A stretch of DNA of 64,000 bases. It comes from Adiantum capillus-veneris. Taxonomy: Eukaryota; Streptophyta; Polypodiopsida; Polypodiales; Pteridaceae. Below the pieces are notes generated by a model. The model saw only the letters and a program-made list of their open reading frames with translations, did no database searches and was not told the DNA's origin. Where the stretch lies: assembly GCA_014529385.2 (NCBI GenBank), contig CM043960.1:124845543-124909542 (forward strand), given 5' to 3'. Position numbers and translations under genes: made by a program. Below, piece after piece: positions 11,204-21,990 of this stretch; position 1 is the first letter of the stretch; each line of letters starts with the position of its first letter.

Positions 11204-11780
11204 TGTAACAGACTTGGACACTCCAAGTCAAGAATCAACCGCGACAGCACCAAATAACCACTTCAAAACAATTCACAGATCACAATAGATTTGCAATGGC
11301 CCGGCGGAGTTCCGTGCCTAGAGATATTGGCCCCAAAGACTGGCGCCCCTTTCGGTATTTCTTTTTATATTAATCAATCATCAAAGTACAAGAGAGCGGT
11401 TAGGGTTTCACTCTCAGACTCTGCGTCCAGATGCTCTGAGAAGTGAGGCCCTCACCACTAATTTAAAGGTTACAAGGGATGCCCAAAAGCAGAGCCCCAA
11501 AAGCTTCAAATCAAAAGCAATTGCTCTCTCTCTCTCACAGAGAGTCAAAACATGAAAGCAAAAGCATTCTCTCTCTCTTTCTCATTTAAGTAGAGAAAAA
11601 GCGAAATTTGCGTCGCTCATCATTTTCCAAATTTAAAAATAAAATAAAATAAAAATAAATTTCAACCTCCGCGATCTCCGGAAATTAGGGTTTCTGGCAG
11701 AAATTAGGGTTTGCAGGAATTTTAGGGTTTTTGGCAGAAATTAGGGTTTCTGCTGTCCGCCACATCATCACTTTGTGACA
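11204..11780 (-). repeat. 5' LTR of G1
   Basis: This is 577 bp. The shared module is at 11326-11369. There are four telo-box units at about 11685-11752, against two in the other LTR. An ACGT box present at 5769-5777 reads CCACATCA here, a C-to-T change at a CG site. Confidence 0.93.
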
Positions 11781-11910
11781 TGGGGCCCCATCGAATGGGG
11801 TCCCCATGTTGGTAGGACTTCTTCTGTTACTTGTTCTTCTTAGGGTTTAGGCCCCTCGGCCGGCATCTATAGGTTGGCTCCATTCTTTAGGCTTTGACAC
11901 GTCAGCAATT

Positions 11911-12464
11911 TGTTACATTTCCTCGGGCACTTTTCCATCCAAAACCCTATTTGGTGAGCGATTAATAAGGTGAACAGCTATTTGCACAGCTTCTACCCGA
12001 AAACCATGGGGTAATGCAACATGTGACAGCATACTTCGGACTTTCTCCTGAATAGTGCGATTCAAGCGCTTTGCAACACCGTTTTGGGAAGGATTATGAG
12101 GAGCAGTCAACTCTCTCTTACTTCCCTTCGAGTCACAAAATGCATTAAAAGCGTTTGATGTGTACTCGCCACCTTTGTCAGAGCATAAGCATTTAAGTGT
12201 CTTGCCAGTTTGATTTTCAGCATATGCAAGAAACTTTTTGAACAATGCAAAAACATCACTTTTCAAACGGATTGCATACACCCACACTTTACGTGATGCA
12301 TCATCAATAAAAGTGACAAAATACTTTCTACCACCTAAAGATAGCTTTGGCATTTCACATACATCAGAATGTACCAAATCTAAAGGTGATGACTTCAAAG
12401 ACATAGACTTGTTGTGCGGTGTTTCCCATAAACACAATGAGAAAAATCTGAAAACCTCAAACAC
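11911..12464 (-). pseudogene. C1 integrase core, interrupted by solo LTR A
   Basis: The sequence shows VHSDVC, FVTFIDDASRKVWVY, SDKGGEYTSNAF and NPSQNGVAKRLNR, the copia-type D,D35E core. It stops at VPEEM because solo LTR A inserted there, and the protein resumes at 4729. The HHCC zinc finger and the link to protease lie in broken frames at 12465-12720. Confidence 0.88.
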
Positions 12465-12689
12465 GGCACATAACCAAAACGAGATAGAGTTTGCATTCCT
12501 TTCATACTTATGTGTCCTAACCGGCCATGCTACAAGGAAACACTTGGCTGCTCGGTTATGGTCACCACATGATTACATGAACTAGATACATACAAAGGAT
12601 ATAAGGTGTCAGATTTAGACCCTTTTGCTACAATCCTCGACCCCTTACATATCTTCCATTTGCGATCACCAAAACTTGTGTGATATCAT

Positions 12690-13760
12690 CTAGTTAACCT
12701 GTGTTGATTAAACTCTTCCTCATCTGCGGTACGTGTCGTACATCGAACCATGTAAAGGACAATTGCACACTGCCAATTCCATCAATGTTACATGCATAGT
12801 TGTCACCAAGGTAGACAGTGCCAAGTTTTGTGTTACATGAAACGAAGCACCGGAATCAAGTATCCAAGTATGCATGTCAACATCGGAATTAGCAACCAAG
12901 AAGTGCGCATCAAAAGAAGAAGCATAGAGAATCTCACTTGCGTCACTATCATAGCTGACTACATTGAGTTTCTCTATCTTCACAATACTTTTGCCTTTAT
13001 CTTTATCCTTGTTGCTGTCATCAATGTTCTTGTTCTTCTCTTTCTTGAATTCATAGCATTCCCGCTTATAGTGTCCCTTGCCACAATGATGGCACTCTAC
13101 ATCCTTTTTAGAACGAGATTTACTGCGTGCCTTTCTATTTTCAGGTTTTCCCCTTTGTTGGAACCTACCTCTTGCATTCAAAGCACGGGAAGAACTATTC
13201 GCAACAATATTCTTCTTGTTCATCTCTTCCGTAAGAAGGGAACTCTCCACATTGGCATATGCAAGTGTGGCATTCGAGTTGCTCAAAGTTGCCCAAAAGT
13301 GTCCCAACTTTCAGGCAATGTGCATAGCAAAAACGTAGCTTTGAATTCATCATCGATGTTGAAATTCAAATTTGTCGGCTGGCTGAAAATTGAATTGAAC
13401 TCATTCAAATGCACCAACATTAAAGTGCCTTCCTTCATACAAAGGTCCATTAGTCTTTTCAACCAATATACTTTGCTAGCAGCACTTTGTTGAGCATACA
13501 ACTCATCGAGCCTCTTCCACATATTCCATGCATTCTCTTCTTTCTCGTTATTGAACAAAAGAGAATCCGACACGGAAAGCATAATTGTGGAGTGGGCAAG
13601 CTCATCCATCTCTTCCCATTCTTTATCATCAATGTTGGTTTATCTCCCTTTTCCTTAATCGGTCTCGCCTGCCTCTTCTGTAAGAGAACATTGTAACACT
13701 GCTTCTTCCATATAGCAAAGTTATGGGCGCCTTCCCAACTTTTTGATGTGCAAAAGATTG
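12690..13760 (-). pseudogene. C1 gag and protease, broken
   Basis: The gag segment 13609-13283 (MDELAHSTIML, YWLKRLMDLCMKEGT, LNEFNSIFS) parallels C2 gag. The next frame (13307-12720) carries a zinc knuckle and the protease motif ILDSGASFHV (catalytic Asp at DSGA). The knuckle reads CHHCGKGHYKREC, one residue short of the C-X2-C-X4-H-X4-C spacing kept in C2. Frameshifts lie near 13295 and 13620. An N-terminal stretch FAIWKKQCYNVL is visible at about 13700. Confidence 0.83.
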
Positions 13761-14169
13761 CTACTATCACTGCTGGAGACCATGTGTTACCACGCGAGAC
13801 CAATAAAGCACTCAAATACAAGCAGTAAAAGATGAAATTAACCTGTAATGACACAAATTCAGCACCTCAGCTGATCATACGTATGCCAAAAGACCCAAAA
13901 TGTCATCAATTTAGCAATTCCACAATGTCAATACATCAATTTCAAAAATAGTCCTGAAAATTCAGCATCAATTTCTCATTCGACAACAAGAAATTGCAAT
14001 TATTTCGCTTCAAAATGCAAAACCCCCAAATTTCTGAGTTCAATGTGCCACAAATTGCATCAGAAATTGCCTGTTAATGCATTGCCAGGGCCAATTTTGC
14101 GTGAATTACCAAAATTCAGCAAAAGCCCCAAATGCGAATGGGATCAAACTCGCTTAATTTGCTGAATTA

Positions 14170-15383
14170 TGTCACGTGACACATCCAACCCTATGTGTCT
14201 GTGGACAAGCTACAGCACGACAAGGGTTCAGTCAGTCTAGTCAGTCTAGATTTAGAAGTGTTCTGGCACTTTTGTGAGTCTGTTCGTAGACCGTGCATGC
14301 CCAGGCACTTAGTGTAGATGCACATCCTTTGCATTATCATAAGCATTCCCATCAGATCCATCAGAATCAGTTAGGGGAATTTTCCAGTGCATTTAGCCTA
14401 TTTTACCTATTTTTGACATTTTTCACTTGTTATTTTTAAGCGACTTTTGTTGGAAAGTAGGTAGGGCAAATTGAGTAAGTTTGTATATAAGCAAACCTAG
14501 ACTAGCACTAAATGGCAGAAGAGACAACAGGAGCCAAGCTCAGCAAACAAGTTCTCAACAAGACCCCTTGGTGGATTTCCTCCAAGCAAGAAGAATCAGC
14601 CCTAGCGTTTTCTCATCAGCAGATCACCGCGATGGAAGCAAGCTCAGACCTAGCGTTTTCACTCAGCATCATCGCAAGAACCGCCAGCAGATAGCGTTTG
14701 TTGCATAGCCTTGACCTAGCGTTTTTGAGATCCCTTGACCTAGCGTTTTTGCCAAGTTCAGCAGACCTAGCGTTTGACAGATTTTCAGCAGATACAAGGC
14801 AGCGTTTTCAGCAATGAAAGGCCTGCCAATTCAGCCCTAGAAGAGTAGCAGATTCAGCCCAGAAAGACCATCAGTTTTCAGCCTTAATGAACCTCAGTTT
14901 TCAGCTCTAAACCTGCAGATTTTCAGCGACAAAGACCATCAGAAAACAGCCCCAAAATCAGCGTTTTACGCCTAGCCGTAGATTTCAGCTCATAGCGTTT
15001 TTGGACAACAGTAGAAAGATTGCAGATTTCAGCCCTAGTGTCGGTCTCGCCATCATCGTCGACATAGCCTTGACTTACATCAGTCACATACATACAGTTT
15101 GTACCAGATTGTGCAATCATAAGTAGATCACTCTCGCCGACGAGAGTGGGGCCTTCGGTGGAGGGTTTTACAACGTCTCTGGTGTCGTATCTCTCTTCTC
15201 TCTCTCTATCTCTCAGTCTCATACACTTGCACGCATAGTGTCCATTCACTTTGTTTGTGATCATAGCATTCTCTCATTAAGAATGGAAGGCTCTCCCTTC
15301 CATAAGAACAAAAGGAACCTTGAGCACAGTTCGGAGCACTCATCTTGAGCAAAGCGCAAACAATCATTCTGCTGCACCTTACA
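14170..15383 (+). repeat. Solo LTR B in the C1 leader
   Basis: A 1,214-bp unit starts TGTCACGTGACAC and ends GCACCTTACA, flanked by AATTA at 14165-14169 and 15384-15388. A TATA-like GTATATAAG at 14481-14489 suggests + strand transcription. It contains at least seven scattered copies of CCTAGCGTTT(T) between about 14595 and 14775, and many CAGATTTTCAGC-like units to 15000. It shares neither termini nor the module of LTRs A and C, so it is a separate family. Short ORFs inside (for example 14512-14694) have no known domain. Confidence 0.8.
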
Positions 15384-15675
15384 AATTAATTCTAGAATTT
15401 CTGAATTTCAGAAATCTTAGCAAAAGCCCCAATTTCTGAGTTCTAATTGGCACCGAAACCACTCGAATTGAGTGACAACTTGTGTAGAATCTTGAAGTTA
15501 CTGATTTTCCATTGTCGTAGACTTTTAATTCATTGCTGTCCGCTCGATTTGCGCGCTGAATTTCTTGTTTTCAGCTTTGTAGCTTTCGAAACGTCCCTCT
15601 TTTTGCATGCACACTTCTGTGATCACTACGCACGCGTAGAAGTGCACAATTCCCGCTTTTCTCTGATGAAGCCAA

Positions 15676-15687
15676 GCTCTGATACCA
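15676..15687 (-). other. Primer-binding site of C1
   Basis: TGGTATCAGAGC on the - strand, two bases from the 5' LTR of C1. It matches the initiator-Met tRNA 3' end. Confidence 0.92.
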
Positions 15688-15689
15688 AT

Positions 15690-16001
15690 TGTGAGGTCCT
15701 GCTGTGGTCTTCTCGCGTGAGGAAGAGGAGAAAGAAAGGGCGATGGCTGTAGGCTGTTAGCGCAAGAGGAGAATGAGGAGCAGCGCTGAGAGAGAGGAGG
15801 TAGCGCAGGTGAAGAGCAGTAGAAGGGGCAGCGCTTGTTGAGAGAGAGAGAGCTCGTTAAGATTTTTAGAAGCCCACAATTCTTGAGTCTTTCGGGCATC
15901 CTTGGTATTATACACACGAGATGACTTTTGACTTTTTAATTAAAGTCCTCGTTCACACAGTCGGACACTGTAAATAGGCCAAAGTGCCTTTATTCCCTAC
16001 A
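15690..16001 (-). repeat. 5' LTR of C1
   Basis: This is 312 bp, TGTGAGGTCCTGC...TTCCCTACA. It matches 2215-2524 with scattered substitutions and short indels, so C1 is moderately old. Confidence 0.92.
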
Positions 16002-16017
16002 ACCAAGTGTGTTATAG

Positions 16018-16029
16018 TGGTATCAGAGC
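16018..16029 (+). other. Primer-binding site of G0
   Basis: TGGTATCAGAGC, one base after the end of the G0 LTR, with the same spacing as in G1. It shows that G0 points along the + strand. Confidence 0.85.
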
Positions 16030-16080
16030 TCAATCGATTCTTCTTCTACAAAGGATCCGATCCCTTTACTCACAGCACGC

Positions 16081-16340
16081 ATGGATTTAGTCGACAAATC
16101 CACATTCCGGCCTGGGCGAGAACATGAAGATTCCAATGGCATCGTCCATCTTCTGAAGATTCAAAGTAGTATGGGCCATCTCCTCCTACCTAGTACGAAA
16201 GAATGAAGATACAGCGGCTACAGCAGGTTGACGCTTGTGCCCAACAGATGCTTTGGTACTCCAAAGATCCACAATATGCAAATTTTTTGGCCAAGTACCA
16301 GCTTGACAAGATGCAAGCCAGGCACTTCCTCGGAAGGGAG
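16081..16340 (+). pseudogene. G0 gag N-terminal remnant
   Basis: An ATG at 16081 opens a 41-codon frame (MDLVDKSTFRPGREHEDSNG) that stops at 16204. Another frame from 16203 gives QMLWYSKDPQYANFLAKYQL. That matches the helix in G1 gag (MMLNFAKDPKMAKYINQTSL) in spacing and residue type. The ORF continues into CTCCCT-rich DNA with no homology. Assignment to the G1 family rests on this helix and the preceding LTR and primer site. Confidence 0.6.
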
Positions 16341-16439
16341 ACGGGAACGGAACGCCGTTTCCTTTCTAGGCATAACTGGAACGGCACCCGGAACGTGGTC
16401 CAAAACGGTAAGCGGAATGCGGAATGGGAGCATCTGGAA

Positions 16440-16737
16440 TGCTCAAGCCCTCTCTCTCAAGCTCTCAACCTCACCCTCTCCCTCAAGGCTCTCTCTCCCT
16501 CTCCCTCTCCCTCTCCCTCTCCCTCAAAGCTTCAAGCTTCAAGGCTTAACGCCGCGAGCTCCATCACTCTCAAATTCTCGACCTCACCCTCTTCCTCTCC
16601 CTCAAAATCTCTCCCCCTCTCCCTCGGGCCTCAAGACTCTAAGCCTTCATTGAAGTTCAAGCCTCAAGGCTCAAGCTCCATCCCTCCCTTAAGGCTCACT
16701 CTCGAGTCTTAAGCTCCATATGGCATCTCTCCCTCGT
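16440..16737 (+). repeat. CTC-rich low-complexity tract
   Basis: CTCCCT units at about 16495-16530 sit within repeated CTCAAGGCTC and CTTCAAGC phrases up to the G2 target site. There is no supported coding function. Confidence 0.6.
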
Positions 16738-16742
16738 GTAAG

Positions 16743-18219
16743 TGAAACCGGCCTGTTCAATCCAAAAAGGGCGGTAGACTTTACTTTAAACCTTGATTTA
16801 GCTTTCACCCATTATTAGTCGTCTATTTTACCTGTACTTTCAAGACACAACAAAGGGGAGAGGGATACAGGCTGCTAGATTGCACCTGTATGAGTAGACC
16901 GACACCAGATTGGCCCCTAACTTAGGCGCCCCTTTCGGTATTTCTTTATTCTTCAAAAGAGGGAATAAACGTTGTGAATCCCTACAAGCTGCCCCGCACA
17001 AACTCGGCTGAATTTCCACTGTTCCAGTCCCATTTCGGCAGCATAACTGTACTAGGACACTTCACAGTCAGTATTCCCACGCATTGACTGACTTTCCCGA
17101 CGCATACGGGCACTTCGCAAAACCTGGCGAGAATCTGCAGCACGCTGAATTCTCTGTTTTCAGCCCTGAAAATGCGCCAGATCACCTGTACAGCGGTCCC
17201 CTTGCATCCCCGAACCTCCTGGGGGTATTAGGGTCCGTTTAGGGCCAAAACCCTAAACCTGCAAAAATACACAGCAGGCTGTAATTTACTGTTTCGGGCT
17301 CCGTTTTGCGTGCCGGTCGCATCCGTAGCAAGTCCTCGAGCTCCCGCACCTGTAGGGCTACTTGCCCTTTGAATCGGACGAGATTTCTGGCGTGAAACCT
17401 CTCCGAATTCACCTGTACCTGCGGGGGGATTAGCCGCTAGCTAATCCAGTACCTGTGCAAGAGGCTCTTGCCTCGGCAATCGCGCATGAACCCACACAAC
17501 TGTACATTGGTCAAATGAAGAGCCCACTAGAGGGGCATAACATACTGCCAAAGGGGAGAGAGAGGGCAGTGCGTAGCGTGCAGGGCATCACTCCTGGCAC
17601 CGCACTGTGCATAAGAGGGAAAGCAAGCACTCCATAGCTCTTAACCTATGACAAAAGCTGCAAATGAGCCTCTCCCAGCTTAAAATTCAGCGCCACTTCT
17701 TGTTGCATGAGGCAAGTGCACCAGAAGGTGCCACTTGGCACATTTATAAGCATTTTCCCGTTTCGGGGTTGCCGCCTAAAAATCTCCCAACCGGTTGCCC
17801 AGTTGACTTCACGGCAGAATAAGAAAATGTTCCCCTTGTCATTCCGGAGGTAATGACGTCAACACATTTTCAGGTCCCAAAATAGCAGTTCCCTAAATTT
17901 TAGGAGATGCTGCCATTGTATCTTTCTAGGTCATCCGACCCTCTTTGTACACTGCGGCCACATCCAGAACTGAAATGTAGCCTCTGTAGCAAAGGATTCC
18001 ACTTTGGCTAGTCAATGACCCCACTTGGCTAACCATAGTCCTTGTCCAACCTTAGTGCTCTCTTGCCCTCAGGCCTGGACTCCCTCTGGACAGTTCCACA
18101 CTAGCTATGCAATGCAGGGCAGTTAGATTTCCCGAGGGGTGTTTCCAAAAAGTGAAAGTAAATAGATAATAAGAAAGAAATCAACAAAAAGGATAGATAG
18201 TAGTCACACGCTGGTGACA
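16743..18219 (-). repeat. 3' LTR of G2, with polypurine tract
   Basis: This is 1,477 bp. The shared module is at 16909-16950. Telo-box-like TTTAGGG and CCCTAAA occur at about 17237-17258. AGAGGGAGGTA (- strand, 18220-18230) is the polypurine tract directly inside it. The 60-residue ORF near 17455 and its twin near 24625 are LTR sequence, not genes. Confidence 0.94.
16909..16950 (-). promoter_or_regulatory. Shared LTR module, copy in G2 3' LTR
   Basis: AATAAAGAAATACCGAAAGG, then GGCGCCTAAGTTAGGGGCCAAT on the - strand. An identical copy is at 24080-24121 in the other LTR. Confidence 0.65.
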
Positions 18220-18773
18220 TACCTCCCTCTTGAAATCTCAAACATCCTCGTTTGCATCTATGTCGTACATGCTTACTGTCAACACTGATGTATTCAACAC
18301 CTGTCGACACATATACGACACATACATGCTCATTGTCAACCCTGGTGTATTCAACACCTTGTTGACTCATGTATTACCTGCGTGTGAACCCTGTCCCAAT
18401 GACATAGTGGTAGCTGCGCATTGTGCCATTGCTTTGAGTCACTAACTTTCCAATGACAAAATGGTAGCTGCACATTTTGCCACTGTCTTATAGTACACGT
18501 TGGATCCCGTAACACTTTCGAGCATACCCAAACCGACAGTTTAAGAATGCAGTTACACATGTACTCTTCAATAGAAGCAATCACTGTATCCTTGACAAAC
18601 TGACAAGAAATACTCACTTCTATAGCACTAACCAAACTTTTGGACATTCCATAAGAGCAATTGCCAAACTGACAATCTGTACAGCTCTAACATTCATGTA
18701 ACAGGTATTTCATTTGAGCTCACTTTAAATACCTTGTACATCGTCACACTGACAATCCATGTAGCTTTGAAAC
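18220..18773 (-). other. G2 3' untranslated region
   Basis: This lies between the chromodomain stop and the 3' LTR. It contains two tandem about 55-bp phrases built on TGTCAACnCTGnTGTATTCAACACC at roughly 18277-18360. No coding frame is supported. Confidence 0.6.
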
Positions 18774-21700
18774 TCAAGGGGTCAAGGTAGGTTGCAAACC
18801 GAAGGCTTCAAGGTAAAGTGATAACACAGTTGGTGACTCTGCAAGTTCACCTTCTTCCATCCACTTAGCATCCATTGGTGGATAGTTTCTGAACTTTACC
18901 AAGTAACGCCTAGCAACCTTGCCTTTCACTTTCCTTTCTTTGTGTGCCAAAATCTGTTCAGGGACCAAGATCTCGTCAAGTTCCTCGACTTCCGGCTAAT
19001 CTTCAGCTGGCATATCTTCTGGCACATCACCCACATAGGGTCTGAGAAGACTCACATGAAATACATTGTGAATCTTCCAACTGTCAGGCAATTTCAGCCT
19101 ATATGCAACATCACTGATTATGTCGCATACTTGAAAAGGCCCATAGTAACGCATGCTGAGCTTTGGAAACAGTCTTTCCTTGCCCTTCATCTTCTTTAAC
19201 CTTGCCTTTTCAAAGCGTAAAAGCACCCAATCACCAAGTGAATATACCACTTCACGACGGTGACGATCAGCTGCTTTCTTTTGCTTTGCCTGAGTCCTTT
19301 CTAAGGCCACTTTGACCTTCTTGTACATTTCATCCATGTCCTGAACATACTTATCTGCTTCAAATATCTTGTCCTTTGTATGCAGTATGGGAGGAACTTT
19401 CTTGCCACCTTCAACTATCTCAAAGGGTGCCTTGCCAGTTGATGAATGCACTGTATTATTGTATGCATACTCCACCAATGGCAAATACTGCTCCCACTTT
19501 CCTTTATGCTCTGACACATAACACTTCAGCAGATCTAGGACAGTAGAATTTGCCTCTTCTGACTGCCCATCTGTTTGAGGATGAAATGACGAAGAGAATT
19601 TGAGCGTGGTGCCCATATTCTCAAACAAGCCTCTCCAAAACAAACTTGTCATGCGTGGATCACGGTCGCTAACAATCGACTGTGGCATGCCATGATACTT
19701 GAAAATATTGCTCATAAACAAGCGTGCCATCTGATCTGGCTTTATCTTCTTCCTGACAGGAATAAAATGAGCCTGTTTGCTGAATCTGCAAATAATGGTC
19801 CAAATACCATCGTTTCCTGTCTGCGTTCTCGGAAAATCAAACATAAAATCCATAGCAATACTTTCCCATGGTTTATCTGGAATAGGTAGTGGTTGCAATA
19901 GCCCTGGTGCCTTTTGCCTGTCAAACTTGACCTTTTGGCATATTAGGCATTCTCGCACAAAGGCATCCACATCTCTTCTCAATGTAGGCCAGTAGAAGAA
20001 TGTCTCAACTGCTTTAACTTTAGCATCGATACCACGATGCCCTGCATACGGTGGGACACGACTCTCTTCCATAACATTGCGTCGCAATGGCTTTGTGACA
20101 CACAATCTGCCATGCATCATCATGAACCCGTCTTTAAGAAGATAGTGTTCATGACGTTGTCCATCCATTAGTTGCTCGAAGACCCTTGCAAAATCTTCAT
20201 CATTTGCATACTGTTCTCTCATATCATCAAGTTCATGATGATAAGGAATCGACACAGCTGAAATTTGTGGCTTCCTTGACAAGGCATCAGCCACAACGTT
20301 CTTCTTGCCTTCCACATGCACAATCTGAAAATGGAACATGGACAAGATATTTGCCCATCGCATATGCTTCTCAGATAACTTTGTTTGTGTCAAGAAGTAT
20401 CGCAAGTTCTGATGGTCCGTTTGGACAACGAAATCTGCACCTAGCAGGTAGTGTTTCCAACTTAAGAGCGCATGAATCACAGCCAGTAACTCTTTCTCAT
20501 AGACCTGCATGGTCATCTCTGGCCCTTGCAAAATTCTGCTCTCATAGGCTACTACCCTGCCATCTTGCATTAGCACTGCACCAATGCTACTACCGCAGGC
20601 ATCACACTGGACCACAAATGACTTCCTAAGATCTGGCAACACAATGACTGGATCTGAAGTCATCTTTTCTTTTAAGAGATTAAAGGCTGAAATCTCTTTT
20701 TGTGTCCATCTAAAGGTGACTGCCTTCTTTTGAAGAGCATGTAAAGGTGAAGCAATCTTAGCGAAATTTCGGATAAACCTTTTGTAATAGGAGCATAGTC
20801 CCAAAAAGCTTCGGACATCATGCACCGTCTTCAAATGTGGCCATGACTTGATCGCTTCAACTTTTGCAGGATCCATTCTGACACCATCTTTTGAAACAAT
20901 GTGTCCCAGAAAGTGAATCTCTTCCAGAAAAAACTCACTTTTCTTTGCATTGATGAGCAACCTATGACTGCGTAGCTCTTTGAACACAATGGCCAAGTTA
21001 TGCCTATGCTCCTCTTCATTCTTTAAGTAGACTATCATGTCATCAAAGAATGTACCAACAAACTGCTGGTGTGGACGGAAAATTCTGTTCATCATCCTAT
21101 TGAACGTAGCAGGAGCATTTGTGAGACCAAAGGGCATCACTAAAAATTCGTGAAGGCCAAACGTCATTCTAAAAGCAGTCTTGTGCACATCCTCTGATCT
21201 AATGCGGATCTGATGGTACCCACTCTTTAGATCTATCCTGCTAAACATAGCTGCTCCTTCTAATTTGTCCATAATATCATCAATTCTAGGTATAGGGAAC
21301 CTATTCTTGATGGTATTCTTGTTCAGTGCACGATAGTCGATGCACATACGCCATGAGTCATCCTTTTTCTGCACCAACAACACTGGAGAACAGAATGGAG
21401 ATGAACTGGGCTGAATCAGCCCCTTTTCTAACAGCTCCTGTACTTGGCCCATTATCTCTTTCTGCTGAGCCGCACTAACCCTGTACGGAGGCTTACTTGG
21501 TGGGCTACTGCCTGGCACCAAATCTATCGCATGGTCCTCGGGTCTCTCTGGCGGTAATTGAGACGGTAATGAATCGGAAAAGCAATCACTATACTGTTGT
21601 AAAAACATTGACCTTTCTTTATCTAGCACAGATAAATTTGATTCATCACAATCTGACACTTCACGTAAGTACGCAGAAAGATGCTTTTTCATTACAGAAG

Positions 21701-21990
21701 TAATAGCAGAAGCTGATACAGTAGGAATAGACTCCCCTTTAAGCTTTACATCCAGAATATGAGTCTTTCCCCTGCTCTGTACAGTGATCTTTTTGTTGTA
21801 GGCATCCATGATTCCCTGTACACGAAACAACCAAGGAATACCTAACAACACATCACATCCGTCCAGTGGTATGATGTAAAATTCTTCAGCATCTACATAG
21901 GACTGGATATGTAGACGCAACTTTCCAATGATGGGTGTCACAGCCTCTGTATGGCCAGGACATGCCAAACCTGCCTCTGCTGTATACCCA
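18774..21990 (-). pseudogene. G2 pol: protease end, RT, RNase H, integrase, chromodomain
   Basis: A 990-codon open stretch (21968-18996) is intact over all enzyme cores. Counting from its first Met: protease tail DVLLGIPW (39-46); reverse transcriptase with CIDYRALN, FSRIDLKSGYHQIRI (Asp246) and FFDD (307-310); RNase H with CDACGSS, YEKELL and TDHQNL; integrase zinc finger (GHRGI, CLICQK); and a D,D35E core at Asp707, Asp768 and Glu804 with exactly 35 residues between the last two. A TAG at 18996-18998 separates it from the chromodomain (LVPEQILAH, RRYLVKFRNYP, DAKWMEEGEL; 18968-18774). G1 has Gln at the matching site. Upstream, a 1-base loss near 21990 separates it from the gag-protease frame. 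Confidence 0.94.

Larger units (their letters stand above)
5255..11780 (-). mobile_element. Defective Ty3/gypsy chromodomain element G1
   Basis: LTRs 5255-5788 and 11204-11780 both run TGTAACAGACTTGG...CTTTGTGACA on the + strand, and the element is flanked by TGGGG duplications (5250-5254 and 11781-11785). The primer site (- strand TGGTATCAGAGC, 11191-11202) is one base from the right LTR. A polypurine tract (AGAGGGGGGTA) lies at 5789-5799. The order gag, protease, reverse transcriptase, RNase H, integrase, chromodomain is that of a chromovirus-type gypsy element. It carries several nonsense codons and frameshifts and an integrase deletion, so it is not autonomous. It inserted into solo LTR A, making it the youngest layer there. 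Confidence 0.95.
4735..11917 (-). repeat. Solo LTR A, split by gypsy element G1
   Basis: The two pieces (4735-5254 and 11786-11917) total about 650 bp once G1 and its target duplication are removed. The - strand termini are TGTAACAAATTGC and CTTGTGACA, as in solo LTR C. The left piece aligns with LTR C around AATATAAAGAAATACCGAAA and GGGCCTTTAAATATGAGG. No internal domain of this family lies beside it, so LTR-LTR recombination probably removed the body before G1 arrived. Confidence 0.85.
4730..11922. other. Target duplication TTTCC flanking solo LTR A
   Basis: TTTCC at 4730-4734 and again at 11918-11922 flanks the unit running from TGTCACAAG (4735) to TTTGTTACA (11917). Removing the unit rejoins the C1 integrase reading GKVPEE to WSGKPPSY. 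Confidence 0.88.
2215..16001 (-). mobile_element. Defective Ty1/copia retrotransposon C1, host of nested insertions
   Basis: Two about 310-bp LTRs (2215-2524 and 15690-16001), both TGTGAGGTC...TACA, bound the element, with identical ACCAA target duplications at 2210-2214 and 16002-16006. On the - strand a TGGTATCAGAGC primer site abuts the right LTR and a GGTGGGAGGT polypurine tract abuts the left one. The order gag, protease, integrase, reverse transcriptase, RNase H is the copia order. All frames are broken. Solo LTR B inserted in the leader. Solo LTR A, later split by G1, inserted in integrase. Confidence 0.93.
1302..16016 (+). repeat. 5' LTR of old Ty3/gypsy element G0, split by insertions
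   Basis: Three pieces (about 1302-1596, 2129-2214 and 16002-16016) join once solo LTR C and copia element C1 are removed. The joined LTR resembles the LTR of G1 read in the opposite direction. Both carry the AAGAAATACCGAAAGGGGCGCC module and then GGCACGGAACT. Both end with an ACTTGGA...CCAAGT...TGTTA block, one base before the primer site TGGTATCAGAGC. The left edge is approximate, placed at TGTGATTCACA. It is the oldest layer of the nest because everything else here inserted into it or beside it. Confidence 0.65.
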
